Below, one piece after another: positions 15,280 through 23,720 of a stretch of DNA of 64,000 bases. Each line of letters starts with the position of its first letter. Positions within the stretch are counted from its first letter, which is position 1. The position numbers were made by a program, and so were the translations under genes. The stretch spans positions 3,162,001 through 3,226,000 of the forward strand of contig NZ_CP124681.1 of the NCBI RefSeq assembly GCF_029961765.1. The letters run 5' to 3'. The stretch comes from Nocardioides sp. QY071. Its GTDB lineage: Bacteria > Actinomycetota > Actinomycetes > Propionibacteriales > Nocardioidaceae. Below the pieces are notes generated by a model that was not told the origin of the DNA, searched no databases, and saw nothing but the letters and a program-made list of their open reading frames with translations.

Positions 15280-17075
15280 GCGGTCACCTCCTCGTGCTCG
15301 GTCTCGTAGGCGTTGACGAGGCGGGCGTAGTCGGCGTTGCGAGCGACCAGCTCCTCGTGGGGGCCGCGGTCGGCGATCCGGCCGTCGACGAGGTAGAGCA
15401 CCTCGTCGGCCAGGCCGATCGTGGCCTTGCGGTAGGCGACCACGACCAGCGTGGTCTCGCTCCCACCCGGTCCGCCGGCGCGCAGGCCGGCCAGGATCCG
15501 GGCCTCGACCTCGGGGTCGACCGCGGACGTGGCGTCGTCGAGCACGAGGAGCCGCGGGCGTCGTACGAGTGCGCGGGCCAGCGCCAGGCGCTGCCGCTGA
15601 CCGCCGGACAGGGAGGTGCCGCGCTCCCCCAGCCGGGTGTCGATGCCGTCGGGCAGCGCGGCGACGAAGCCGTCGGCCTGGGCGGTGCGCAGCGCGGCCC
15701 AGACCTCGTCGTCGGTGATGTCGAGGCCCCCTCGTTGTGCACCCAGGGTGACGTTGCCGCGGACCGTGTCGTCGAACAGGAACGCGCTCTGCGGCACGAC
15801 GGCCAGCACCTGCGCCAGCCCACCGCGACGCAGCTCGCGCAGGTCGGTCCCGTCGACCCGGATCGCGCCGGCGTCGACGTCCACCAGTCGCGCCAGCAGC
15901 CCGGTCAGCGTGCTCTTCCCGGACGCGGTCGCGCCCACGAGTGCGACGGTGCGACCGGGCTCGACGTCGAAGGTGACCTCGCGCAGCAGGGGCCGGCCGG
16001 CGGTGTAGCCGAAGGCCGCGCCGTCGACCTCCAGCCGAACACCGCCGTCGTGACGGGGGGCTTCGCGGTCGCCGTACTCCATGGCTCCGGTGGCGGCGAT
16101 GACCGCAGCGACCCGTCGGTACCCCACCACGCTGCGCGGGAAGTCGCCCAACAGCCAACCGATCGACCGGATCGGGAACGCGACCACGGTGAGCAGGTAG
16201 GCGATGGTGACGACGTCTCCGGCGACCGTCGAGCCGGACACGACGCGGTGCACGCCGATCACCAGGACGACGAGGACCGCGAGGTTGGGCAGCGCGGCGA
16301 GCGTCGGGTCGAACGCCGCGCGGATCCGGCCGACCCGGATGTTGGCCTCGCGCAGCTCCTCGGCCTTGGCCCGGAACCGCTGGGTCTCCTCGGGCTCGCG
16401 GCCGAGGGTCTTGACGACGAGCGCGCCGTCGAACGACTCGTGGGCGATCTCGGAGAGCTCGGCACGCAGCTCCTGCGCGCGTGTCGCCCAGCCCTGGGCG
16501 AGGCGCTGGTAGACGACGTTGACGCCGATGACGAGCGGGAAGACGAGCAGGCCGACCGCGGCCAGGACCAGGTCGGTGAGCAGCATCTGCACCACCGCGA
16601 TGACCATCATCGCGACCGTCCCGACGGCCATCGGCAGCGGCGCGATCGGCCCCCAGGCCGCCTCGACGTCGGCGTTCGCGTTGGAGAGGAGCTCACCGGT
16701 CGGGTGCTTCTGGTGCCACTCCATCGGGAGGCGGAGGTACTGGCGGGTGACGGCGCGGCGGCTGTGCGCCTGCATCCGGTACTGCATGACACCCGCCCCC
16801 AGCCGGCGGGCCACGATGCCGACCGCGCGCAGGATGGCGACCCCGACGAAGAGGCCCAGCACCGCCCACAGCAGGCCGGCGCCGATCTCGCCGTCCCGGA
16901 ACGCCGGCAGCACGACGTGGTCCGTCGACCAGCCCAGGACCCACGCGTCGGCGACGGTCAGCGCACCGAAGAGCACGCTGCCGATCGTCGAGACCGCGAA
17001 GATCCAGGGCTCGCGCTTGATAGCCACCCAGAGCACGCCGAACCCGGCGGACGTCGTACCGCTTCCTGTGCTCAC
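15276..17075 (-). CDS. ABC exporter half-transporter, degenerate-site subunit
   Basis: A 599-residue TMD-NBD half-transporter with Walker A GATASGKST and a perfect LSGGQRQ signature, but Walker B reads LVLDDATSAVD: Asp replaces the catalytic Glu. I place the start at GTG 17073-17075, which has no good Shine-Dalgarno but shares GTGA with the stop of a 7-codon upstream ORF, suggesting coupled translation. A GTG at 17126 is in frame but has no ribosome binding site and would lie upstream of the putative -10. Confidence 0.88.
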   Translation of the reverse strand: MSTGSGTTSAGFGVLWVAIKREPWIFAVSTIGSVLFGALTVADAWVLGWSTDHVVLPAFRDGEIGAGLLWAVLGLFVGVAILRAVGIVARRLGAGVMQYRMQAHSRRAVTRQYLRLPMEWHQKHPTGELLSNANADVEAAWGPIAPLPMAVGTVAMMVIAVVQMLLTDLVLAAVGLLVFPLVIGVNVVYQRLAQGWATRAQELRAELSEIAHESFDGALVVKTLGREPEETQRFRAKAEELREANIRVGRIRAAFDPTLAALPNLAVLVVLVIGVHRVVSGSTVAGDVVTIAYLLTVVAFPIRSIGWLLGDFPRSVVGYRRVAAVIAATGAMEYGDREAPRHDGGVRLEVDGAAFGYTAGRPLLREVTFDVEPGRTVALVGATASGKSTLTGLLARLVDVDAGAIRVDGTDLRELRRGGLAQVLAVVPQSAFLFDDTVRGNVTLGAQRGGLDITDDEVWAALRTAQADGFVAALPDGIDTRLGERGTSLSGGQRQRLALARALVRRPRLLVLDDATSAVDPEVEARILAGLRAGGPGGSETTLVVVAYRKATIGLADEVLYLVDGRIADRGPHEELVARNADYARLVNAYETEHEEVTA

Positions 17076-17095
17076 TTCTGCCCGCAACCTCGCAC
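17072..17095 (-). CDS. Seven-codon leaderless leader ORF before the ABC exporter
   Basis: GTG CGA GGT TGC GGG CAG AAG then TGA, coding MRGCGQK. Its start lies 6 nt after a TAGGCT -10 hexamer (17102-17107), the leaderless spacing seen at eight other starts here. Its stop overlaps the exporter start as GTGA. This would explain how the exporter is translated without a Shine-Dalgarno. The peptide holds a single cysteine; a sensing role is speculative. No expression evidence is available. Confidence 0.5.
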   Translation of the reverse strand: MRGCGQK

Positions 17096-17101
17096 CGCGC
17101 G

Positions 17102-17107
17102 AGCCTA
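17102..17107 (-). promoter_or_regulatory. -10 element for the leader ORF and ABC exporter
   Basis: TAGGCT on the minus strand, 6 nt before the leader ORF GTG. No convincing -35 is seen. Confidence 0.5.
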
Positions 17108-17176
17108 TTCCTGCAGGGTCAGGCACGCAGCACCGCTACCGTCGACTCGTGGACAACCCCGGGGGCCACGAGCTCC

Positions 17177-18487
17177 TCACGCGGCGAGCTGGTTGATCAG
17201 GACCTCAGAGAAGGAGATCTCGGCAGGGGTGGGCGGATCGCCGGCGAGGTGGCCGGTGATGCGTCGTGTGCCGGTCGGGTCGACCAGGTAGTGGGCCCCG
17301 TAGGGATCGCGCCAGATCACGATCCCGGGGAACGGATGTCGCACCTGCCAGCCCGCATGGGTCTTGATCCGATGGTGCGTCCGCGTGAGTGGCCCCAGGT
17401 TGTCGATGCTCGTGGCCCCGCCTTCGGCGTAGGGCACCGCGTGGTCCAGGTCCATCCGCCGCGTCGTGTTGGCCGCGAACGGGAACACGTCGCCCGGGTG
17501 GATCAGGTGCACGGCCTCACGGAGTCGGGCCGGGATCTCGTAGGCATCGACCGGCGCCATCGCGGCCAGGTCAAGGACGGGAGTGATCTGAACCTTCGCT
17601 GCGCTGTCGCCCAGCAGTTCGACGACCCGGCCGATCGTGACCGGACCATGCCCCTCCAGCCGCGCGATCGGAGAGTCGGCGTAGATGTGGAGGTAGGCCT
17701 TCGCTCGGATCTCGACCGGACCTACCGAAGGGTCGACGTGGCTGGCCGGGTTCAGCAGCAACGCGGCGGCGGCGACGCGTCGGTCGTCGAGCAGGGCGTC
17801 GGGCATCGTGGCCTTCACCTTCTCCGCGACCGCGCTCACGGCGGCGTCCATGCCTGCGATCGTGACCGCGTCGGCGCGGATGGTGAAGGTGGCCATGCCG
17901 TGGCGGTTGATCCGGCTCATGCGGGCGCAGCGTTCCTTGGCGGCTGCCTCCTCACGAGCCCGGGCCAGCTCAGGAGCGGCCGCGGCGATCTTGCCCTCGA
18001 CCAGGGCCTCGAAGCGGGACCAGGCCAACCGGCCGTCGGCGACCTCGACTAGCTCACCGTCCACCCAGGCCGCCTCGTCCTCGGAGAGGTCGCGGGTGGC
18101 GGTGGCGACCAAGCGGGCGTGCGGGACGCGGACGGTCCCGGCTCGCACGCCGGCCCACAGGCGTGGGAGGCGGAGCTGGAGGTCGAGGGCGTCGGCGATC
18201 AGTTGGCGGGCACCGTAGGGGCTGGTCTGGATCCGGGCTCCGAAGGCTGCTGCGGCGTGTTCGGTGATCAGCGGTGTGCCCATGCCTCCGAGGCGTCGTG
18301 CACGCAACCTGGCGCGGCGGTCGGTCGGGGCGAGTCGGTCGGGGTGGTGCAGCACGGCCCAGTGGTAGGCCGCCTGAAGGATGTCCCGCTCGGCGTCGAG
18401 GCGGGCAGCGTGAGCAGCCTCGACGAAGTCGAGAACCCCCACTGCCGGCAGACCCTGGAGGTCCGCCACCGCCCGATCGGTGACCAT
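17177..18487 (-). CDS. DUF222 / HNH endonuclease signature protein (13E12-type)
   Basis: A 436-residue protein with an N-terminal helical DUF222 domain (about 20-300) and a C-terminal HNH module (about 345-377, DLDHAVPYAEGG, then N and HHRIKTH). The HNH His/Asn residues are present, so nuclease activity is possible. Such proteins are multi-copy in many actinobacterial genomes (the mycobacterial 13E12 repeat family) and may move as nuclease genes; their role is unknown. It interrupts otherwise conserved biosynthetic genes and heads a patch of orphan genes. Confidence 0.85.
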   Translation of the reverse strand: MVTDRAVADLQGLPAVGVLDFVEAAHAARLDAERDILQAAYHWAVLHHPDRLAPTDRRARLRARRLGGMGTPLITEHAAAAFGARIQTSPYGARQLIADALDLQLRLPRLWAGVRAGTVRVPHARLVATATRDLSEDEAAWVDGELVEVADGRLAWSRFEALVEGKIAAAAPELARAREEAAAKERCARMSRINRHGMATFTIRADAVTIAGMDAAVSAVAEKVKATMPDALLDDRRVAAAALLLNPASHVDPSVGPVEIRAKAYLHIYADSPIARLEGHGPVTIGRVVELLGDSAAKVQITPVLDLAAMAPVDAYEIPARLREAVHLIHPGDVFPFAANTTRRMDLDHAVPYAEGGATSIDNLGPLTRTHHRIKTHAGWQVRHPFPGIVIWRDPYGAHYLVDPTGTRRITGHLAGDPPTPAEISFSEVLINQLAA

Positions 18488-18521
18488 GCCGGCATCACAT
18501 CAAAGAGGTCCGACACAAACC

Positions 18522-19793
18522 TCAGGCTGCGTCTCGACAGAGCTCTCCCAGCTGCACACAGCGCTCGCGAGCCTGACCATCGACTGCAGCCGCCAGCGTG
18601 CTCCAGGCACTCATCCACTGGCTGCCGGTGCATTCCTTCAACGCGGCCTCGTGAGCACCCGGCACTGCGAACGCTGCGCGGAGGTGTGGCGCCGCACGGC
18701 CGGCGACGGACGCGTCGACGCTGACTCCCACGAGACACACCTCGATCACTCCGACGGCATTGGCGACGGCGGCCGGGTATCCCTGCGCCCGGAGGTCGCG
18801 AACGCGGGGCGAATCGCCGTACCGGCCGTCCTTGCGCGAACCCATGACGGTCAGATCGGTCAGGTAGAGCGTGCGCTCCTCGCAGCTGAAGCCGCGATCC
18901 AGTCGTCCCCCGAGGCGCGCCATGGCGAGGGCGTCGAGCCAACCCAGACCTTCGTCAACGCTGTCCCGGGTCAACATCACGACATCCGACGCCGTCTCGG
19001 CATCGATCTCGAGAGGACGGGACTCGAACATGAGGTACGGCGGATCGCTGATCGGGACCAGCCTGCCCAGCAGGAACGCGTCGGAGTCGCGCTCGGCCAG
19101 GGCGCCCAGGTTCAGGACCTCGATCTCGTCGCCCGTCGCGAGGTCCTCGAGCACCAATGCCGAGCCGCGGGTTCCGCGACCGGCATAGGCGCCCATCGGC
19201 GCGTTCCGCCACTCGTTGACGAGATCAGCCCGGCCGAGGAGACCGGGTTCAGCGCGTACCTCCAGGAAGTCTCCCAGGCCGCCGAAGTCGAAGACGGCGA
19301 TCTGCTGCACGACCCAGTCGCAGGCAGCGACCATGGTGCCGTACTCCTTCAGGGCGACCGGATCGTCCAGGAGCGCTTCGACGTGCTCCAGATGGAGAGC
19401 GTCGAGCACCATCCGGACCGCCGCGTCCGTCCGCGGATCCCGCTCGAGCAGCATCCAGCGATAGGCCTGGTCCACCGTCCAGCGAGCGAAGGGCCATCCC
19501 GCCCCGTGCTCCCCCAATGAGATCAGCTCCTGGAGCCGCGCGGGCCTGACCGTGCCTTCGACGAGCAGACCTTCGACCTCGTGCTCATACGCCGCCCGAG
19601 CGTCGCCCCGTGCTGCCGCGTCCACAGCAGCGCGCATCGCCTCGTGGTCGCTGGGGGTGAGGAGGTGTTCGATGTCCTGTCCTGGCCGGACGGTCGCCAT
19701 GACTCGGCGACGGTCTGCTCGCTGAGCGCGCCTGCGCGTCCGTCGGCGATCAGGGCGAGGTTGGGTGCGGTTCCGCTTCCGAGAGATGGGCAT
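18522..19793 (-). CDS. Hypothetical protein, basic N-terminus
   Basis: A 423-residue protein I cannot assign. It begins with a very basic segment (MPISRKRNRTQPRPDRRRTR, about 30 residues), then a mostly acidic, soluble-looking body without membrane segments or a signal peptide. Recognisable motifs are absent. The start at 19791-19793 is chosen because MPISRKR-type N-termini recur in actinobacterial hypotheticals; ATG at 19805 and at 19700 (giving 392 residues) are alternatives. It lies 34 bp upstream of the HNH gene in the same orientation. Confidence 0.6.
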   Translation of the reverse strand: MPISRKRNRTQPRPDRRRTRRRAQRADRRRVMATVRPGQDIEHLLTPSDHEAMRAAVDAAARGDARAAYEHEVEGLLVEGTVRPARLQELISLGEHGAGWPFARWTVDQAYRWMLLERDPRTDAAVRMVLDALHLEHVEALLDDPVALKEYGTMVAACDWVVQQIAVFDFGGLGDFLEVRAEPGLLGRADLVNEWRNAPMGAYAGRGTRGSALVLEDLATGDEIEVLNLGALAERDSDAFLLGRLVPISDPPYLMFESRPLEIDAETASDVVMLTRDSVDEGLGWLDALAMARLGGRLDRGFSCEERTLYLTDLTVMGSRKDGRYGDSPRVRDLRAQGYPAAVANAVGVIEVCLVGVSVDASVAGRAAPHLRAAFAVPGAHEAALKECTGSQWMSAWSTLAAAVDGQARERCVQLGELCRDAA

Positions 19794-19893
19794 GTCCGCC
19801 AGCATCCGACGTTGCTGCGCGGCGGACCACCCCTCTTTCGCGGCCTGTGGAGAACTCAGCGCACGCCCGACCCGATCGGACCATGCTGCTGGC

Positions 19894-20073
19894 ATGGACG
19901 TTCTCGGTGCCCGTCTCGGGGTCCTCTGCCTGGCCATCGCCGTTCTGCTGTGCGGCTGCGCCGCCGCAACCGGTCCGGAACCCGACCTACGCACGCCTCC
20001 GGTCCGTGACACCCCGCCGGCGCAACTCGGCGACGGCGCCGGCGACGGTGCCGACGGCCTCGCCACGCCGTGA
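19894..20073 (+). CDS. Small putative lipoprotein
   Basis: A 59-residue ORF with a clear lipoprotein signal: charged MDVLGAR, a hydrophobic stretch, then LLCGC. The mature part is a short Pro/Asp/Gly-rich peptide. The ATG at 19894-19896 lacks a strong Shine-Dalgarno. It converges with the 123-residue hypothetical (10-bp gap). It could be spurious, but the lipobox supports it. Confidence 0.45.
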   Translation: MDVLGARLGVLCLAIAVLLCGCAAATGPEPDLRTPPVRDTPPAQLGDGAGDGADGLATP

Positions 20074-20083
20074 CGGTCGTGGG

Positions 20084-20455
20084 CTACTGGTCGGAGCCCG
20101 GCGGGCCGACCGGGCTGACGATCCGCACACTCATGTGGAAGGTCGACATCGCGCCCTCGAGCACGACCAGGAACCCGTCGGGACCGTCCCGGTAGACGTC
20201 GCGGCGCTGCTCGAACGCCGGGTCGGGCGGGTTGAACTCGCGGCAGGCACGCAGGGCGGCCTCGAGCGCGGTGCCACGCTCGGCGTGAACGGTCTTGCCG
20301 ATCTGTACGACGGTCGGCGGCTTGAGGTCGCCGCGGTTGGAGTACTCGAGCATGACCCGCCACGGTCCCCGGCTGCCGGCGCCGTCGGACGCGGTCTCGG
20401 ACTCGGACTGGGCGGAGTTCGCGACGGCGCTCGGTTCGTAGCTGTCGTAGGTCAT
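20084..20455 (-). CDS. Conserved-looking hypothetical protein downstream of hisF
   Basis: A 123-residue soluble protein. The first 30 residues are Ser/Ala/Glu-rich and probably disordered; the rest has alternating strand and helix character (WRVMLEYSNRGDLKPP, ALEAALRACREFNPPD). GGAGGG precedes the ATG by about 8 nt. It follows hisF by 17 bp and is likely cotranscribed with priA-hisF. No family recognised. Confidence 0.65.
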   Translation of the reverse strand: MTYDSYEPSAVANSAQSESETASDGAGSRGPWRVMLEYSNRGDLKPPTVVQIGKTVHAERGTALEAALRACREFNPPDPAFEQRRDVYRDGPDGFLVVLEGAMSTFHMSVRIVSPVGPPGSDQ

Positions 20456-20472
20456 GGCCGGACCCTCCCCCG

Positions 20473-21249
20473 TCACCGGACCGGCACACCTGCCGCAGAC
20501 AGGGAGGCCTTCACGTCCGAGATCCGCAGGGTGCCGAAGTGGAAGACGGTGGCGGCGAGTACGGCGTCCGCGCCGGCCTCGACGGCGGGCGGGAAGTGCT
20601 CGACGGCACCGGCGCCTCCGGATGCGATGACCGGGACCGACACCTCGGCGCGGACCTTGCGGATCAGCTCCAGGTCGAAGCCGTCGGTGGTGCCGTCGGC
20701 GTCCATCGCGTTGAGGAGGATCTCGCCGGCGCCCAGCTCGGCGGCGCGGACGGCCCACTCGATCGCGTCGATGCCGGCGGACTGGCGGCCGCCGTGGGTG
20801 GTGACCTCGAAGCCCGAGTCGGTGCGGACCTCGGAGCCACTCGGCACGCGGCGGGCGTCGACGGAGAGGACCAGCACCTGGTTGCCGAAGCGGTCGGCGA
20901 TCTCGGCGATCAGCTCAGGGCGGCGGATGGCGGCGGTGTTGACGGCGATCTTGTCGGCGCCGGCGCGCAGCAGCCGGTCGACGTCCTCGACCGAGGAGAC
21001 GCCGCCGCCGACGGTGAGCGGGATGAAGACCTGCTCGGCCGTCGCGGAGACGATGTCCATCGTGGTCGCGCGACCCTCGTGGGACGCGGAGATGTCGAGG
21101 AAGGTCAGCTCGTCGGCGCCCTCGGCGTCGTACAGGCGCGCCAGCTCGACCGGGTCACCGGCGTCGCGGAGCTCCTGGAAGTTGACGCCCTTGACCACCC
21201 GGCCGGCGTCGACGTCGAGGCACGGGATGACCCGGACCGCGAGGGTCAT
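20473..21249 (-). CDS. hisF: Imidazole glycerol phosphate synthase cyclase subunit
   Basis: A 258-residue TIM barrel that forms imidazole glycerol phosphate using ammonia from HisH. The N-terminal [16 protein letters not shown] carries the catalytic Asp; TVGGG and ASGGAG phosphate loops are intact. The ATG overlaps the priA stop as ATGA. Its partner HisH is encoded about 1.8 kb upstream, beyond an oppositely oriented gene. Confidence 0.96.
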   Translation of the reverse strand: MTLAVRVIPCLDVDAGRVVKGVNFQELRDAGDPVELARLYDAEGADELTFLDISASHEGRATTMDIVSATAEQVFIPLTVGGGVSSVEDVDRLLRAGADKIAVNTAAIRRPELIAEIADRFGNQVLVLSVDARRVPSGSEVRTDSGFEVTTHGGRQSAGIDAIEWAVRAAELGAGEILLNAMDADGTTDGFDLELIRKVRAEVSVPVIASGGAGAVEHFPPAVEAGADAVLAATVFHFGTLRISDVKASLSAAGVPVR

Positions 21250-21983
21250 ACCAGCCCGCCGCGGGTCAGCTTGAGTGCGTCCTCCAGGGTGAATTGCCCG
21301 GTGTAGAGGGCGGTTCCGGCGATCGCGCCCTCGACTCCGACGGGCACGAGCTTCATCAGCGCGCGGATGTCGTCGAGTGTCGTGACGCCGCCGGAGGCGA
21401 CGACCGGACGCGACGTGGCGGCGCAGACGTCCTCGAGCAGCTGGAGGTTCGGGCCCTGCAGCATGCCGTCCTTGTTGACGTCGGTGACGACGTAGCGGGC
21501 ACAGCCCTCGGCGTCGAGGCGGGCGAGCGTCTCGTAGAGGTCGCCGCCCTCCTTGGTCCAGCCGCGCGCAGCCAGCGTGCGGCCGCGTACGTCGAGGCCG
21601 ACGGCCACCCGGTCGCCGTACGTCGCAATGGCGCGGGCACACCACTCCGGCTGCTCGAGGGCGGCGGTGCCGATGTTGACGCGACGACAGCCCGTGGCCA
21701 TGGCGGCCTCGAGCGACTCGTCGTCGCGGATGCCGCCGCTCATCTCGACCTGGATGTCGAGGCGGCCGACGATCTCGGCCTGCAGCTCGCGGTTCTGCCC
21801 GTGTCCGAAGGCCGCGTCCAGGTCGACCAGGTGCAGCCACTCGGCGCCGGCCTCCTGCCAGCGCAACGCGGCCTCGATCGGGTCGCCGAAGCGCTTCTCC
21901 GAGCCGTCCACGCCCTGCACCAGCTGGACGGCCTGGCCGCCCTTGATGTCGACGGCGGGCAGCAGCTCGAGGTAGCCGGTCAT
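21246..21983 (-). CDS. priA: Bifunctional HisA/TrpF isomerase PriA
   Basis: A 245-residue TIM-barrel isomerase. In actinobacteria this protein does both the HisA step and the TrpF step (phosphoribosyl anthranilate isomerase), and no trpF is seen with trpCBA here, which fits. Catalytic Asp residues lie in LPAVDIKGG and [13 protein letters not shown] and ASGG loops bind phosphate. The ATG at 21981-21983 is preceded by TAGGAT with a 7-nt gap and is the first gene of its unit, so a leaderless transcript is likely. Confidence 0.95.
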   Translation of the reverse strand: MTGYLELLPAVDIKGGQAVQLVQGVDGSEKRFGDPIEAALRWQEAGAEWLHLVDLDAAFGHGQNRELQAEIVGRLDIQVEMSGGIRDDESLEAAMATGCRRVNIGTAALEQPEWCARAIATYGDRVAVGLDVRGRTLAARGWTKEGGDLYETLARLDAEGCARYVVTDVNKDGMLQGPNLQLLEDVCAATSRPVVASGGVTTLDDIRALMKLVPVGVEGAIAGTALYTGQFTLEDALKLTRGGLV

Positions 21984-21990
21984 GGCCGCG

Positions 21991-21996
21991 ATCCTA
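21991..21996 (-). promoter_or_regulatory. Leaderless-type -10 of priA
   Basis: TAGGAT on the minus strand, then 7 nt, then the priA ATG. Transcription would start at or next to the A of ATG. The -35 region shows no clear consensus. Confidence 0.6.
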
Positions 21997-22110
21997 GATG
22001 AGCAGGATCGGGGTCCCGCGCCGCGTCTCGCCGACAGCCGACGAGACAGCCGACGAGACACGGGACCAAGGGACTAGAACTTGTTCTCTTTTTGTGATGG
22101 GGTGTCGAAA

Positions 22111-22141
22111 CCGGCCGCCACCTGGGAGGGGTGGCGGCCGG
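22111..22141 (+). promoter_or_regulatory. 12-bp hairpin in the 5' leader of the secreted protein gene
   Basis: CCGGCCGCCACC (22111-22122) pairs perfectly with 22130-22141 around a 7-nt loop, ending about 20 nt before the ribosome binding site GGGAGGG. There is no T-tract on the plus strand. It may stabilise the mRNA or act as an attenuator. A tandem 12-bp repeat (22035-22058) and an AGAAC/GTTCT palindrome (22077-22088) lie further upstream. Confidence 0.6.
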
Positions 22142-22172
22142 CACAACCACACATTTCGGGAGGGAAACCCAC

Positions 22173-23030
22173 ATGACCTTGCGTCATCGCTTCACCCTGC
22201 GCTCGGCGTCCGCCGGCGCTGTTCTCGGCCTCGCGGCCAGCACCGCCGTCGTCCTCGGTACGGCGGGCACGGCCTCGGCGACGCCGATCGACTTCAGCTG
22301 CGACGTGCCGATCCTCGGTCCGAACACGTTCTCGGTGGACGTCAGCACCAACGCGCCGGCAACCGCTCCGGCAGGGACGTCCGTCAGCCCGACGGTCACG
22401 TCCGTGATGACCGTGCCGGCAGGCCTGGCCGACACGATGCGTGGGCTGCTCGGCACCGACCAGATCGGCGGGACCGTCCAGGCCACCAACCTGGTCAACG
22501 GCGTGGCCGTGCCTATGACCATCACGATTCCCACGACCACCGTCCCGGCCAGCGGACCGATCGCGCTCACGGGGACCGGCGTGATGCCGGCCTTCACGGC
22601 GGGACCGGAAGGGACGACACACGAGATCACGGCCGGCGCGCAGAAGGTCGGCATGGTCCTGCTCAACGACGGCACCCCGTCGCCGTTCGACATCCCCTGC
22701 ACACCGGCGGCCGGTCAGAACACCCTCATCGGCTCCGTGAAGGCAACCGCGGCCCCGGCCTCGACGACCACGCTCAAGGCGAAGTACGTCAAGAAGTCGC
22801 GCAAGGCGACGGTCACGGCGAGCGTCTCCGCGCCGGGCGCCAACCCGTCGGGCACGATCACCTTCACCCTCAAGAAGGGCAAGAAGGTGAAGACCAAGAC
22901 CGTCGCGATCACCGGCGGCACCGCGAAGGCGACCTTCAAGAAGCTCCCGAAGGGCAAGTACAAGGTCACGGCGTCCTACACCGGGAGCGTCGGCTCCTCG
23001 AGCGCCACGACCAAGCTCAAGGTCCGCTGA
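22173..23030 (+). CDS. Secreted protein: DUF6801-like domain plus Ig-like repeat
   Basis: A 285-residue exported protein. A Sec signal peptide (about 1-39, cleavage near TASA-TP) is followed by a beta-rich domain of about 150 residues with two cysteines (FSCDVP and IPCTP) that probably form a disulfide; this resembles DUF6801. The C-terminal 95 residues form a Lys-rich bacterial Ig-like module (KKGKKVKTKTVAITGG). The ATG at 22173 has GGGAGGG about 8 nt upstream. It is transcribed against its neighbours and splits the his genes. Surface or matrix role is inferred only. Confidence 0.75.
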   Translation: MTLRHRFTLRSASAGAVLGLAASTAVVLGTAGTASATPIDFSCDVPILGPNTFSVDVSTNAPATAPAGTSVSPTVTSVMTVPAGLADTMRGLLGTDQIGGTVQATNLVNGVAVPMTITIPTTTVPASGPIALTGTGVMPAFTAGPEGTTHEITAGAQKVGMVLLNDGTPSPFDIPCTPAAGQNTLIGSVKATAAPASTTTLKAKYVKKSRKATVTASVSAPGANPSGTITFTLKKGKKVKTKTVAITGGTAKATFKKLPKGKYKVTASYTGSVGSSSATTKLKVR

Positions 23031-23036
23031 CCTCGG

Positions 23037-23069
23037 CCCGGGTCGGCTCCGTGACGGGGCCGGCCCGGG
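23037..23069. terminator. Hairpin between convergent genes (secreted protein / hisH)
   Basis: A 15-bp stem with two G-U wobbles and a TGA loop (23037-23051 with 23055-23069), between the stop of the secreted protein gene and the stop of hisH. No T-tract on either side, as is common for actinobacterial terminators; it could serve both directions. Confidence 0.65.
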
Positions 23070-23072
23070 TGA

Positions 23073-23720
23073 TCAGCCCAGCGAAGCGACCCAGTTGCGC
23101 AGCAGCTGCGCGCCCGCGTCGCCCGACTTCTCCGGGTGGAACTGGGTCGCGCACAGTGGCCCGTTCTCGACCGCGGCGACGAAACGGTCGCCACCGTGCT
23201 CGGCCCAGGTCACCAGCGGCTGGTGGCTGTCGGGCGTGCGGTCGTTGGTGACCAGCGTCCAGTCGCGCACGCCGTAGGAGTGCACGAAGTAGAAGCGCTC
23301 GTCTTCGATCCCCGCGAACAGCCGCGTCCGCTCGGGCACGGACACGGTGTTCCATCCCATGTGCGGCACGATCGGCGCCTGCAGCCGCTCGACCACGCCC
23401 GGCCACTCGCCGCAGCCCTCGGTCTCGACGCCGTGCTCGATCCCACGCTCGAACAGGATCTGCATGCCCACGCAGATGCCGAGCACCGGCCTGCCGCCGG
23501 AGAGCCGCCGGGCGATGATCCGCTCGCCGCGGATGGCCCGCAGCCCGCGCATGCACGCCTCGTACGCGCCGACGCCCGGCACCAGCAGGCCGTCGGCCTC
23601 CATCGCGGTGTCGAGGTCGCCGGTGAGGGTGACCGAGGCCCCGGCCCGCTCGACCGCGCGTACGGCGGAGCGCAGGTTCCCGGAGCCGTAGTCGAGGACG
23701 ACGACGGACGGAGCGCTCAC
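23073..23720 (-). CDS. hisH: Imidazole glycerol phosphate synthase glutaminase subunit
   Basis: A 215-residue class I glutamine amidotransferase supplying ammonia to HisF. The nucleophile Cys is in LGICVGMQ and the His-Glu pair is in [11 protein letters not shown] start at 23718-23720 overlaps the hisB stop as GTGA. It is the last gene of the hisD-C-B-H unit. Confidence 0.95.
   Translation of the reverse strand: MSAPSVVVLDYGSGNLRSAVRAVERAGASVTLTGDLDTAMEADGLLVPGVGAYEACMRGLRAIRGERIIARRLSGGRPVLGICVGMQILFERGIEHGVETEGCGEWPGVVERLQAPIVPHMGWNTVSVPERTRLFAGIEDERFYFVHSYGVRDWTLVTNDRTPDSHQPLVTWAEHGGDRFVAAVENGPLCATQFHPEKSGDAGAQLLRNWVASLG

Noticed and set aside
22077-22088. AGAACTTGTTCT as a second LexA box
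   Set aside because: The GAAC/GTTC half-sites are 2 bp apart; the actinobacterial SOS box needs 4. It may be another regulator's site.
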